NCBI GenBank assembly: GCA_945929845.1
Contig: CAMEON010000014.1
Location: 1-41,269, forward strand
Length of the DNA: 41,269 nt
Reading direction: 5' to 3'
From: an uncultured Clostridia bacterium
GTDB lineage: Bacteria; Bacillota; Clostridia; Oscillospirales; CAG-272
Below are positions 1 through 9,892 of this stretch, piece by piece. A program made the position numbers and the translations under genes. Positions within the stretch are counted from its first letter, which is position 1. Each line of letters begins with the position of its first letter. Below the pieces are notes generated by a model. The model was not told the origin of the DNA, ran no database searches, and saw nothing but the letters and a program-made list of their open reading frames with translations.

Positions 1-2446
1 TCACCGTGATGCCTGTCAACTGGTCAAGCGTCGTCCCCGCCGCCACCGTGCCGCCGCTGTAGGCCGCCGTGATGCCGGTCAGCGTGATGGGCGTGTAGAC
101 GGCCTCCACCGTCTGACCATTGTCATACCCAACCGACCAGGAGGGCCATGCCGCCGTGTAGCCGTCTCTCGCCGTGACCGCAGGAGCCGTCACCGTGTCT
201 GCCGTCAGCACTGTGTATGTCACCGCATGACTGCCACCATCGTCCACAAAGGTGATGGTGTAGGTGATGGGCGTGTAGACGGCTTCCACCGTGAGGTCAG
301 CGGTTCCCAGGGAGTAGGACGGCCAGACGCCGGTATAATGTTCCTTGGTCGGTATATCCGGCTCGGCCACATCGGTGTCGCCCTCGGCGAAGGTCACTGT
401 TCCCACCGTCACACCGTCCGCCACGAAGGTCACCGTGTGTGTCGGTACGACCACGGTTGCATTGACCACCACCGAGGTGTCCGCCGCCAGATTTTCCAGC
501 GTGACGGTGGCCGTGCCGTCCGGGTTGATGGTGTAGGTTCCAGCCCCGCCGATGACCACATCACCGGTTTCCAGCTCGTACCCGGCATTCGGCGTGACTG
601 TAAATACATGGGTTGCCCCGCCCAGGTACAGGCCGCTCGCCTTATCTATCGTGCATCCGTTCGCCTCCACAGTCACGGTGTAGCAACCGTTGACCAGTAT
701 ATCCCGATATTTTGTGGCATCGCTACCCGGTTCATTGGTTCCGGCAGGTATCACGGCAAAGGTTTCTTGCCCGGAAGATACAGCCCTGTCTCCACTGGCA
801 GAATCCGTGTAAGAGTATATCTCCACATAGTCCGCCCAATTCGCTGTTGTGATGGCCACATCTCCCTGATACTTCATTGAGACCTTAAGCCCGACGGTTC
901 TGAAGATGTTCGACACATTGTCTCCCACATGAACACTGGCGGCATTGTATGCAATGGTCATGCCCTGACACTCATCCTCTGCCACCAGGAGCAGATATAC
1001 CTGTGCGGTCAGGTCTCCAAAGCTGATAGTCAGCGTGTCGGTTCCCTCCATCTCCGTAATAGTACCTGTACCAAATTTGGATGATGACAGCGTGTAGTCT
1101 GAGATGTTTTCTGTTTTTTCCTCCCCCGTCCGCTCGTACCGGCAGGTCACGGTCAGCACAGCCCGCAGGCTGTCCACCGTGCCATACCTCCGCCCGGTAC
1201 CCGTGTACAGCAGGTAGGCACCGGTACCAGAAGGGGACAAAGGCAGGGCACAGCTCACCGAGAGGGACACCGCCACCCACGGCTCCTCCGGCGTAAGATT
1301 GGCCAGCGTGCAGGAGACGGTCATGTCAGCGGACGGCACGACAGTGAACTGATAGCAGGACAGCCCGTCCAGCGTCACCTCCTGCCCGTCAGAGGGCACA
1401 GCACCGCCCACCGTTATGACCGCCCCATCAGACGGCCAGGCCGAGTTGTCGGAGGACACAGGCCGTACAGTCACCTGTATGGCGTTCGTGGACGCCTCCA
1501 CAATGTAAGCAGAGCCGTCCACGATGGTGTTCCCACCGATGACAGCCACCGCACCGGGCATGGAGAATGTCATGGTTATGTACACAGGCTCAGGCTCCTG
1601 TGTGCCACCGCCCCTCAGGGACTCAATAAGAGATTGCGCCGTTTCCAGAGCCTCCGTGTCCGCATAGGCGTTGTGCTCCAGCACCGTGGCCAGCTGCTCC
1701 CGCTCGGTGTCCGTCCATTTGCAATCATTGCCCCCGCCGGTTATCCCGTCCAGTACGCAGGAGCCAAGCAGGATGGTCGCCGCCCCGGTGACCATGGCCA
1801 GCGACAGAATTTTTCCGTTCAGTTTCAATTCCAAACCTCCCAACGATACCTGCGACAGCATCCTGCTACCGCTCATCAGTTTAATGTTTCCTGTGTCCTC
1901 GCCGATGGTGAGGGACAGGTCTTTGGCTACCTTTTTCATGTCGTCCTGCAGAATGTCCAGATTGTCTGACAGCGCATCCATCCGTGCGTCCATTTCTCCG
2001 CTCTCATCTCGGAACTGCTCAACCAGCCCCTGCAGTGCCGAAAATCCATCCGATTCCAGAACCGAGATCTGGAACAGATTCTGCCTGACCACCAGTGTCA
2101 TCTTCGGGCAGAAAAGGGTGCTCCCATCCCTGTCCATAATGAGGAATTGCCCCTCAAATACGCCCTCCCTGGCCGTCGTGTTTCCCGGAATGTCGTACAG
2201 GATGGCATTCCGCACATGATCCACCGTGCAGGCGTCAAAGATCGGGTACTCCTCGCCGTCGATCTCCCGCCTGGCCTGAAAGGTGACATAGGCCCCCGGC
2301 GGAATGTGGAAAGGCCGCCCGTCCTGCACCAGGCTGACGACCACTTTTCTTGCCGTGTCATTCTGCATGACACTGACCGTCGCCTGACACATGGTCATGG
2401 ACACATCCAACACCAGCCGTGTCCTGGCCTCCATTGTTGAGCTCAT
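1..2446 (-). CDS. Baseplate / receptor-binding protein, 3' end beyond the window
   Basis: The frame stays open from an ATG at 2446 to the window edge (815 codons, no stop), so the C terminus is missing. AGGAGG lies 8 nt before the ATG, which overlaps the upstream stop codon (ATGA), implying translational coupling. The first ~120 residues resemble the BppU-type N-terminal domain of phage baseplate upper proteins. Next come a short coiled coil (about residues 125-175, including DALSDNLDILQDDMKKVAK) and a hydrophobic stretch (LSLAMVTGAATILLGSC). The remainder is beta-rich, with two ~60-residue InlB/Listeria-Bacteroides-type repeats ending VEAVYTPI. Inference: a tail-tip adhesin that binds a surface glycan. 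Its position after the ejection proteins fits. The exact binding role is not shown by the sequence. Confidence 0.7.
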   Translation of the reverse strand, partial: MSSTMEARTRLVLDVSMTMCQATVSVMQNDTARKVVVSLVQDGRPFHIPPGAYVTFQARREIDGEEYPIFDACTVDHVRNAILYDIPGNTTAREGVFEGQFLIMDRDGSTLFCPKMTLVVRQNLFQISVLESDGFSALQGLVEQFRDESGEMDARMDALSDNLDILQDDMKKVAKDLSLTIGEDTGNIKLMSGSRMLSQVSLGGLELKLNGKILSLAMVTGAATILLGSCVLDGITGGGNDCKWTDTEREQLATVLEHNAYADTEALETAQSLIESLRGGGTQEPEPVYITMTFSMPGAVAVIGGNTIVDGSAYIVEASTNAIQVTVRPVSSDNSAWPSDGAVITVGGAVPSDGQEVTLDGLSCYQFTVVPSADMTVSCTLANLTPEEPWVAVSLSVSCALPLSPSGTGAYLLYTGTGRRYGTVDSLRAVLTVTCRYERTGEEKTENISDYTLSSSKFGTGTITEMEGTDTLTISFGDLTAQVYLLLVAEDECQGMTIAYNAASVHVGDNVSNIFRTVGLKVSMKYQGDVAITTANWADYVEIYSYTDSASGDRAVSSGQETFAVIPAGTNEPGSDATKYRDILVNGCYTVTVEANGCTIDKASGLYLGGATHVFTVTPNAGYELETGDVVIGGAGTYTINPDGTATVTLENLAADTSVVVNATVVVPTHTVTFVADGVTVGTVTFAEGDTDVAEPDIPTKEHYTGVWPSYSLGTADLTVEAVYTPITYTITFVDDGGSHAVTYTVLTADTVTAPAVTARDGYTAAWPSWSVGYDNGQTVEAVYTPITLTGITAAYSGGTVAAGTTLDQLTGITV
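85..440 (-). repeat. Two tandem ~180-bp repeats inside the adhesin gene
   Basis: Two successive units (about 265-440 and 85-264) each encode one InlB/List-Bact type beta repeat with a Trp-Pro-Ser core and the ending VEAVYTPI. At the DNA level a ~28-bp block around 83-112 recurs at 263-292 with about one mismatch. Such units can expand or contract by recombination. Confidence 0.6.
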
Positions 2447-5400
2447 TTCTTACTTTCCTCCTGTTGCTGTTGTTTGATGGAATTGTACTCCGCATTGATG
2501 GCCGCCAGCACATCCTCCTCCGGGAAGTGCCCCTCAGCGACAATTTCATTCCGGATCTGTATGGCCGTGGCTGTGTCGCCGGACAAGCGTGCGTCCGCTG
2601 CATAGCCTATCCGCTTGTCATTGGAACGGATGGCCGTCCGCAGGGCTGTCTTTGCCTGTGCCTCTGTAGCAAATCGTGACATGACCCGGCGGTACTGCGC
2701 CAGGTCTCCGTCCATCGCCGCCTCATACAATTGTTGCCCGTTGCTGACTGTCTTTCCGAAAAGACCGCTCATGACAGCGTATTTCAGACCCTTGCCCGTG
2801 GTCGTCTCCTCCCCGCCTTCGACCGCCCCGGCAATGGTCTGCACCAAGGCCCGGCTGTCCCGCAGGATGTTTTTTGTCGGCAGACCGAAGGCCGTACCGA
2901 TGGCTCCTGTAAATGTCTCAAATTTCTGCCATTTGGTTTTCGTGGTGCTCTGCAGGATCTTGAATGCGCCTACCACATCCCCGATGACGGACATATCCGT
3001 CCGCTCCACCTCGTAGCCCTGGCACAGGGACACAATATCCCGTGCAAACGGAAGCATATTCGGCACTTCGGTCAGCGGGTTGAGCTGTTCGGCCGCAGAT
3101 TCCAGGTATTTTTCCCCGTATGTCTGATCCTCGTCATCGTCACGCATAGCATACACCAGGGACACCAGCAGGGAGTTAACGATCATGGAAGCGATCACAC
3201 TGCCCAGCCAGTTCGCCATGCCCTTTTTGTCCCCGTCAAGCCCTTTGCGGATGGCTTTGATGATCATGTTCACACTGGTGGTAGGCTCCGCCATGAAGGC
3301 CGTGGCCATCTTGACCACACCGTCCTTGGATCGCATGAATCCCGACCTGGAGAGCGTGGAGTCGTACACCTGGGTGTACCTGACGATCTCGTCAAACCGC
3401 TGACCGGCCACCGTCAGAAATTCGTCAGAGCCAACTTTCATCGCAGGGTTCTTGTCAGCCGTCTCCGCCTTGACTGCCTCCCATATGTGGATCCATCCAA
3501 ATTCATCCGCCACAGCAGGCATCAGGGAAAGCACCTTGTCCCGATAGGCCGGATCCTTGATCATAGCCTGCATTTTTTCTTTTGCCGTCTTGTACTCCGT
3601 GCGCAGGATATAATCCACGCTCTTCATGCCCACCCCGGTGTCAAAGAAGCCCATGTCCTTGATGGCGGCTGTGGAAGCGTATTTTTTCAACTGCTCCCAC
3701 TGCGCCTCATGCTCCTTGCCGAACTTCAGACTTTCCGTTGTTGCGAAATATTTTGCGTCCAGCATAGCCTTGGCCCGGAAGATGGCCGTCGGCTGCTGGA
3801 TCACCACCGATAGGGAGCAGAAAGTGGCGGCTTTTTTGGTTAAGGCGGTCAGCTTCCCAATGAAGCCTGTGGTGTCGTCATTCCGTACCCCGCCGTTCAG
3901 GTCAATGATCATCTTCCGCAAATACTCGTTTGCCTGTCTGCCGTGTATGCCTTTGATTGCCGCCTTGACAGCAGAGTACCCGTCACTTTCCCCCGGTTTG
4001 GCCGCCCAGTTCATGACCCGTGAGAAATCCTCCAGCGGGAGAACCATGGCGTGGTATTTGCTCATTTCATCGCAATGCTTTCCCCACACATCGTCGAAGT
4101 CAGACAGCATGACCGGGTTATTCGCTCCCGGTGTCGTCGGCTTGGTCATTCCCATGTTTTTCAGGGAAGGATCCCCCATCTCCCGGCCAGGATCAGCCCG
4201 GTACTCCTTTGCCGTCTGTATCGGGAAGTACCACGGTTCAATGAACAGCTCTGTCCCGTACAGCTTCAGGCTCACCTCGTTGCCCTTCCCGGCCATGACG
4301 GTGGACAGATACCCCACCATCTCCTCCACATAGGCCCGCTGGGACTCGGTCAGCGCACCGATGATCTTCCCCATCTGCATCTCGTTCAGCCTGTATGCCA
4401 TGGAATCGTCGATCTCCATAGTGACAGGAATCTTCACGCCTCCCTTTCCAATGAGCACCTTTTCCTGTCTGGTGGAAATCACGAATCCGCCTTTTCGCAG
4501 GTGTTCCTCGTACTGTGCCCGCTTTGATGCCGCATACAGGCTCATGATCTGCTGGAGTTTCAGATCCACTTTTCCAGACCCCGTCTCAAAGGTGTACAGC
4601 TTTTCCTTGTCCCATGTTTTTGTCCTGTACTTTTCCTGCATGGAGCAGTAAAACTCATTTTCTTCATTCAGGTCTTTGACATATACCCGCTCCGAAGTGT
4701 CGTACAGATTCATGAAAATCCGCCGCAGTGTCGGTGAACCGATCTCGTCAATGGCGTACAGAGGCTTCAGCTCGTTCCAGTACGCCCCCCTCAGCCAGGA
4801 AATGGCCGACGGGATAGCGGCGTTTTTCTTTTTCAGTGTCTGAATTTCCTCCACCGTAGCCCCAGCCAGTTCGGAGATCCGCTCCTTCTTCTCCGTTGAC
4901 ATGGTGTTCCGGTACTCGGACATCATGTGAACCACAGCCTCCACCGTCTTTTTGACCTCCCGCAGCTCCTCAAGGGACAGGTCGTTCACACTGCGCCCCT
5001 TCACCGTGTTTTCGTTGGTTTCCCGGATCAATGCCATCACATTCTCGTCATAAGCCAGCCGCACATCCTCATTCTGTGACGCCTTCAACCGCCCGTAAAT
5101 CATTTCCGCCCGCCGGAGAAATTCCGTACATGGCTGTCCCAGTGCCTGAATGTTCTCCTTCGCCCTCTCCCAGACCTGGATCTGCTCCATGTCAGGGTCT
5201 GCCTTTTTCAGTTCAGCATCGATCTTCTCCTGCAAGGCAGAGAGTCGCTTTTCCTCCTGCACCGTATCCAGATTCAGCCCGCCGATCAGCTCTGCCACAT
5301 AGGGCTTCATCTCCTGGGGAATGTTCCGCTCCTTGGTCGGGTGCTCTGCCATATCCACCATCCGCTTGACGGTGGAGACCACCTTTTCCTTTATCCGTCC

Positions 5401-8400
5401 ACGCTCAAAGCTGTCTCTCCAGCCCTGATTCCGGTTCCGCTCCCGCTCCAGCCTGTCAAGCTGGGCTGACAGCATGTCGTCATACTTCTTATTCTGCCTT
5501 TCCGTCTCCTTTCTGTGGTATGCGTCCCACGCACTGGCCGTCCGGTCTGTCATCTCCTGGGCACGCTTGACCTGCTCCTCAAGGCCGCTGACGGTGCTGT
5601 CCACCTTCTTCTGTGCCTTGCTGATCAGGCGGCGGGCGGTCTCTGTGGCCTCCATGCGCCGGAGCCTGGCATCCGCATCAGCCACCTGCCCTGTGCAGGT
5701 GTCGATATCCGCCTGCGCCTTCTTTTTGGCCTCCTTGGCCGCATCCCGCTCCCGGATCAGCATCCTCTTGGCTGCCTCGTCCAACGGCTTGTCCTTCAGC
5801 TCCTTGATCTGGCTGTTCAGCTCCCTGACCCTTTCAGACTGTTCCTTCAGTCTTTGCCTGGCCTTGTCCGCCTCGTCCTGCCATTTTCTAAGCTCGTTCA
5901 GCCTGTTCCCGTAGTCGCTGATCCACTTGGTGTCCGCCTTGGCCGTCAGGTTCTGACCGATGAGGGAGGAAAGCAAGCCCCTGGTAGCGTACTCGTCCTT
6001 CCTTGGTTTCCGCTCTGCGGTTTCCTTTGCTTCCGTATCCCCGTTTTCTGAAAGCGTTTCCGCACGGTCTGAAAATCTTTCCAATGTTTTTTCGTCTGAG
6101 TCCTTGACTTTTTCCGCGTTTTGAGATATACTATCCATGGTAGCATTGTTCCCGTCAGCCGCTTCGGGCGTAGGGTGGAGGGATCCTGTTGGATCCATCT
6201 GTGCCAGTCGGGCAGTGCTACCTGTTTTTGTTTTTTGAATGTATGCGCTTTTGACAAATATTCGTCTCTTTTCAGAATCCGGCACACACTCAATGACATA
6301 GAATGTCCCGTCTGTAATAGGTGTACTCAATTTAACCTTTGGTGAGTGTGACTTATCACTGTTCGTGTATGCTACATCCATACTTGGACTTCCGTCTGCA
6401 TTTCTTACTGTTTCGGCTTTCGTTGCATGATTAGCCACCCAACCGATTCTCGAAATACTTTCATCCTTCTTCATGGACATATCCTTTTTTCCGTTTGGCC
6501 CGTGCCGATTATAGATATGTCTTACTCCATTTCCGTCAATCCAAAGCGAATAGCCTGTTAAATCCATATCCTTTCCGATTTCTTCTTTTATGGCTTTTTC
6601 CACCATTCTGGCGTGACTGTCATTTATGTCACCGATTCTGTACTTTCTCTTGTTTCCAGCCTCCTCATTGCTCATGTTCAACACTGAATGGTAGAACTTA
6701 ATAAGTTCCTCATCCGCTGATGTATCGCTTGAGTATCCGTTGTCCGCATTATCATCTGTTTTCTGACCATCATTTCCTGATTCCTCCGTACGGTCAGAGA
6801 ACCGCTCCTCAACCGTTCCGTCTCCCGCCTCTCTCCGTTGCTCTCCCGCCACGCTGAGAGCCAGCACGAACCGCTGACGCACCTCTTCAAAGCAGTCTGT
6901 CATCTCCTCCATCATCCTCCCGGCCTCGGAGTCCGGACGAAGGCCGGAAACGGCCTTTTTTATCTTTTCCACAATGGCAAGGATGTGATCCTTCAGCTTC
7001 CGGAACAGACTGCTGTTGACCTGGTACAGCTCGGATATGGCCTGCCCGTCACGGAGCATAGGCTCCATAGCGTCCGCCACCACCTCCTCATAGGCCGCAT
7101 CGTACTTTTCCCTCTCGTTCATGTCCTGTGTACGGCCCCGCTTCTCCATGTCCGTCATCCGCCGCCGGATCATTCCGTCCACATCTGCCCCCTTCTCTCC
7201 GAACTTGTTCAGCACGAAGGTAGCCAGCTTGTCAAACTCGGTCGGACTGTACTGCCGGATGAAGTGGGTTGCTTCGTGGGCCAGTGTGAACACACCCAGC
7301 CCCTGGCCGTCCATGCCGGCGTTCAGGTCAATGTGGATATGCCCCTTCCCGTCAATCCATCCGTTGGGTGCCTCCACCTGTTTGCCGTCCACGGTCATGA
7401 CCCGCTTGCCGTCCACCTCCTCTGACATGAACAGGTATATGTCTGTGTCCATGACATTGGCCAGCACACGGGCCGCCGCCACCGTAGCCTTCCTGTTCCC
7501 GTCCAGGCCGGATTCCCGGATCCCGCTCATATGTACACGGTCTCCATCATGCACCCAGTAATTTTTTGTTGTCTCCTCCGTGGATGCACGCTTGGTCTTC
7601 TCGCTCCGGGTCGGATTTTTTCCTGTGACATCATAAAGATAGTTCTTTCCGCTCTCTTTGTCATGTCCTACATTCATGAAAATATCATGTACCCGCCCAT
7701 CTGCAACGACCTTAGCGTGATACGATGTAATACTGTCAAATACACCGTTTGTTATGGTTTTGGAGCCGTCTTTCCTGGCGCTCTTGATTATATCAACCAA
7801 CAAGGACAGATCAGAAATATGTTCGTTCCCGGCTTGTCCTGTTTTTCCGTTGTATATGAACGCTTCTGTCCCGTCACGAAATGTGATGGTTTTCCCGCCA
7901 TACCTTTTGATAATCTGTTCCCGTACGGCAGATGTGGCCGTTCTTCCGTTTACGGTAATCTCTCTGTACAGCGTACTGTTCGCATCCAGGTTCACGGCCT
8001 CATGTGTGTCCGTTTTTTCGTCATCAAGACGCCTCTCCTTTTTCTCCGCACCTTCTTTCCCATCCGTCTGGGATTTTGCCCGCTCCCGCTCTGCCTTTCG
8101 GATCTTGTCCTCCTCCAGGATCCGGCCCATCTTCCTGGCGTTTTCCCGTGCCTTTTCCGGGAGTGGGTCTGTTCCCATATCGATAGGCGCCTTGTCCAGG
8201 TTGTACCGCCCCAGGAAAGCCTCCGTGTTGTAGGACATCAGGAACCTGCGCAGATCCATGCCCCCGCCATAGGCCAGGTAGTCCGCCTCCGCCTGCTCCC
8301 GCAGGGCAGGCTCCATGCCGTATGCCTCCGCCATTTTGTTCATGATGTCCCGCTCGCTCTGTGCAGGCCACGCCTGACCGTATTTTTCCGTCAGGATGTC

Positions 8401-9891
8401 CTGCGGAGTTTGTCCCTGTGTGTTTGTCCCCGTGTCCTGTTCTGTCGCCTCCTGGGCCGTTCTCGGGGCATCCTGGGCCATTTCGTTGTCACCCGTGTCC
8501 GTCCCGTCCTCTGCCGCCAGCTGTTCAATGACCCGCAGGGCGGCAAGCTGGGTGGCAATGCCGTCCCTGTCTTCCCGGATGTCCTGCACCGTGTAGCTCT
8601 GTTGGGTTCCGCCTGCCTCCCCGGCCTGTTGCAACTGACGGTTGACCTGCTCCGCCAGGACGGACAGCTCCTCATCAGAGAGCGATACCACCTCCTCCAA
8701 CGCCTCGTCAATGGCGGCGTTGATCTCGTGGAAGGTCAGATTGCCCTGTATCTCGCCCAGCAGGGCGTAGCCCTCCTTGCTGTTCCGCTTTTCCTCCGAC
8801 AGGCTGTCCCAGGCGGCCAGATTGTCCCGTATGGCCTCCTCAAAGTCTGCCGTCTGTTTCCGCTTCCTGTTCCACTTGTAGGTGTTGACGGCCTGCCCCA
8901 CACGGTTCTTTCCGTCCTCCGTGGCTTGGGCCTTCTGGGCCTTCTGAGCCTCCCGGTTCTTGTCAAACCGCTCGGTGGTCGCCTGCGCCACCTGCTGGGT
9001 AGCCCTGGCCGTCCGGATGACCGTGTCCGTCATACCGCTCTCCGTGAGGGCTTGTCCCCTCCTTGCGTTGCTGTTGTACGCATGGACGCTGGCCCGGCCT
9101 GTCATCATGCCGCCGGATACGGCACCCACCGCCGCAGAGTATAGGGCATTCTTCAGGCTGTATTGCGCTTCCTTGTCCACCCCGGTCACCCGCTGAAGGA
9201 AGGTGTCAGCATACTCGCCCAAAAATTCCTCCGCCCCCTCGCCGAGGGCACCCTTGGCCGTCTCCCATACCATACGCTTTGCGAATGAATTTCCCACCGC
9301 CTTTGTCACGGCCGTTTTGGCCGCCCCCTTGGTGGCCGCCTTGGTCAGCTTGCCGGCCGCCTGACCGCCTGCGCCGACCAGCTTTTCCGTGATCGCTTCA
9401 ACCGCACCGCTCCCGATGCCATAGGCGATCTCTTTTGCGCCTACATCCCCGGTCATGGCGGCGGCATCGCTGATGCCCTGGGAGCTGACACCGGTGAAGA
9501 ACAGCCCGGTTCCCAGTCCGGGAGCTACGGCATCCAGCAGGAAGACAGACGACTGCCCAAGGCCCTTGGCCACATCTCCCAGAAAGCCGTACACGGTGCC
9601 CGGATTGGTTTTCGTTCGCACATCCTCGTGCCAGTCGGCCACTTTGTTGTCCTTGAAGTAGGTTTTCGCTCGTTCCGTGTTTCCTCCGATTGCCGCTGAA
9701 CCTGCCGCCAGCAGGTCGCCGATGCCCTCCGCCACGCCGCCAAGCCCGGCCAGTGCCGATGCGCCGATGTATTCTACACCATCAGCGATTCCACCGTGGT
9801 TTTTCCCATTTGCTGTTGACAGAATCCTTCTTCTCTTTGTCTCATTGTCTGTCTTTTTTATTGCGCTTCCTGAAAGAATCCTTCTTCCCAT
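2443..9891 (-). CDS. Giant polyvalent ejection-type protein (2482 aa) with metallopeptidase and nuclease-like domains
   Basis: The largest gene in the window. It starts 2 nt after the previous stop, with AAAGGAGAG upstream. Residues ~40-280 are Ala/Gly-rich with amphipathic or membrane-seeking segments. Residues ~640-760 and ~1045-1240 look like large-polyvalent-protein-associated domains; the second contains GVRHIYNRH (His1130), as in the phage barnase/EndoU/colicin/RelE-like (PBECR) nuclease group. Between them, HEATH at 872-876 plus EEVVAD at 935-940 form a gluzincin-type zinc metallopeptidase signature. A coiled coil follows (~1290-1500), and a conserved C-terminal region has one hydrophobic helix at ~2226-2250. 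Family knowledge: such proteins are packaged and injected with phage DNA. The individual activities are inferred and untested. Confidence 0.7.
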   Translation of the reverse strand: MGRRILSGSAIKKTDNETKRRRILSTANGKNHGGIADGVEYIGASALAGLGGVAEGIGDLLAAGSAAIGGNTERAKTYFKDNKVADWHEDVRTKTNPGTVYGFLGDVAKGLGQSSVFLLDAVAPGLGTGLFFTGVSSQGISDAAAMTGDVGAKEIAYGIGSGAVEAITEKLVGAGGQAAGKLTKAATKGAAKTAVTKAVGNSFAKRMVWETAKGALGEGAEEFLGEYADTFLQRVTGVDKEAQYSLKNALYSAAVGAVSGGMMTGRASVHAYNSNARRGQALTESGMTDTVIRTARATQQVAQATTERFDKNREAQKAQKAQATEDGKNRVGQAVNTYKWNRKRKQTADFEEAIRDNLAAWDSLSEEKRNSKEGYALLGEIQGNLTFHEINAAIDEALEEVVSLSDEELSVLAEQVNRQLQQAGEAGGTQQSYTVQDIREDRDGIATQLAALRVIEQLAAEDGTDTGDNEMAQDAPRTAQEATEQDTGTNTQGQTPQDILTEKYGQAWPAQSERDIMNKMAEAYGMEPALREQAEADYLAYGGGMDLRRFLMSYNTEAFLGRYNLDKAPIDMGTDPLPEKARENARKMGRILEEDKIRKAERERAKSQTDGKEGAEKKERRLDDEKTDTHEAVNLDANSTLYREITVNGRTATSAVREQIIKRYGGKTITFRDGTEAFIYNGKTGQAGNEHISDLSLLVDIIKSARKDGSKTITNGVFDSITSYHAKVVADGRVHDIFMNVGHDKESGKNYLYDVTGKNPTRSEKTKRASTEETTKNYWVHDGDRVHMSGIRESGLDGNRKATVAAARVLANVMDTDIYLFMSEEVDGKRVMTVDGKQVEAPNGWIDGKGHIHIDLNAGMDGQGLGVFTLAHEATHFIRQYSPTEFDKLATFVLNKFGEKGADVDGMIRRRMTDMEKRGRTQDMNEREKYDAAYEEVVADAMEPMLRDGQAISELYQVNSSLFRKLKDHILAIVEKIKKAVSGLRPDSEAGRMMEEMTDCFEEVRQRFVLALSVAGEQRREAGDGTVEERFSDRTEESGNDGQKTDDNADNGYSSDTSADEELIKFYHSVLNMSNEEAGNKRKYRIGDINDSHARMVEKAIKEEIGKDMDLTGYSLWIDGNGVRHIYNRHGPNGKKDMSMKKDESISRIGWVANHATKAETVRNADGSPSMDVAYTNSDKSHSPKVKLSTPITDGTFYVIECVPDSEKRRIFVKSAYIQKTKTGSTARLAQMDPTGSLHPTPEAADGNNATMDSISQNAEKVKDSDEKTLERFSDRAETLSENGDTEAKETAERKPRKDEYATRGLLSSLIGQNLTAKADTKWISDYGNRLNELRKWQDEADKARQRLKEQSERVRELNSQIKELKDKPLDEAAKRMLIRERDAAKEAKKKAQADIDTCTGQVADADARLRRMEATETARRLISKAQKKVDSTVSGLEEQVKRAQEMTDRTASAWDAYHRKETERQNKKYDDMLSAQLDRLERERNRNQGWRDSFERGRIKEKVVSTVKRMVDMAEHPTKERNIPQEMKPYVAELIGGLNLDTVQEEKRLSALQEKIDAELKKADPDMEQIQVWERAKENIQALGQPCTEFLRRAEMIYGRLKASQNEDVRLAYDENVMALIRETNENTVKGRSVNDLSLEELREVKKTVEAVVHMMSEYRNTMSTEKKERISELAGATVEEIQTLKKKNAAIPSAISWLRGAYWNELKPLYAIDEIGSPTLRRIFMNLYDTSERVYVKDLNEENEFYCSMQEKYRTKTWDKEKLYTFETGSGKVDLKLQQIMSLYAASKRAQYEEHLRKGGFVISTRQEKVLIGKGGVKIPVTMEIDDSMAYRLNEMQMGKIIGALTESQRAYVEEMVGYLSTVMAGKGNEVSLKLYGTELFIEPWYFPIQTAKEYRADPGREMGDPSLKNMGMTKPTTPGANNPVMLSDFDDVWGKHCDEMSKYHAMVLPLEDFSRVMNWAAKPGESDGYSAVKAAIKGIHGRQANEYLRKMIIDLNGGVRNDDTTGFIGKLTALTKKAATFCSLSVVIQQPTAIFRAKAMLDAKYFATTESLKFGKEHEAQWEQLKKYASTAAIKDMGFFDTGVGMKSVDYILRTEYKTAKEKMQAMIKDPAYRDKVLSLMPAVADEFGWIHIWEAVKAETADKNPAMKVGSDEFLTVAGQRFDEIVRYTQVYDSTLSRSGFMRSKDGVVKMATAFMAEPTTSVNMIIKAIRKGLDGDKKGMANWLGSVIASMIVNSLLVSLVYAMRDDDEDQTYGEKYLESAAEQLNPLTEVPNMLPFARDIVSLCQGYEVERTDMSVIGDVVGAFKILQSTTKTKWQKFETFTGAIGTAFGLPTKNILRDSRALVQTIAGAVEGGEETTTGKGLKYAVMSGLFGKTVSNGQQLYEAAMDGDLAQYRRVMSRFATEAQAKTALRTAIRSNDKRIGYAADARLSGDTATAIQIRNEIVAEGHFPEEDVLAAINAEYNSIKQQQQEESKK

Positions 9892-9892
9892 T

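Noticed and set aside
7531-9144. 537-codon open frame on the plus strand
   Set aside because: It is antisense to the giant polyvalent gene, follows its GC bias, is rich in Arg/Leu/Pro/Val, and has no ribosome site or motif.
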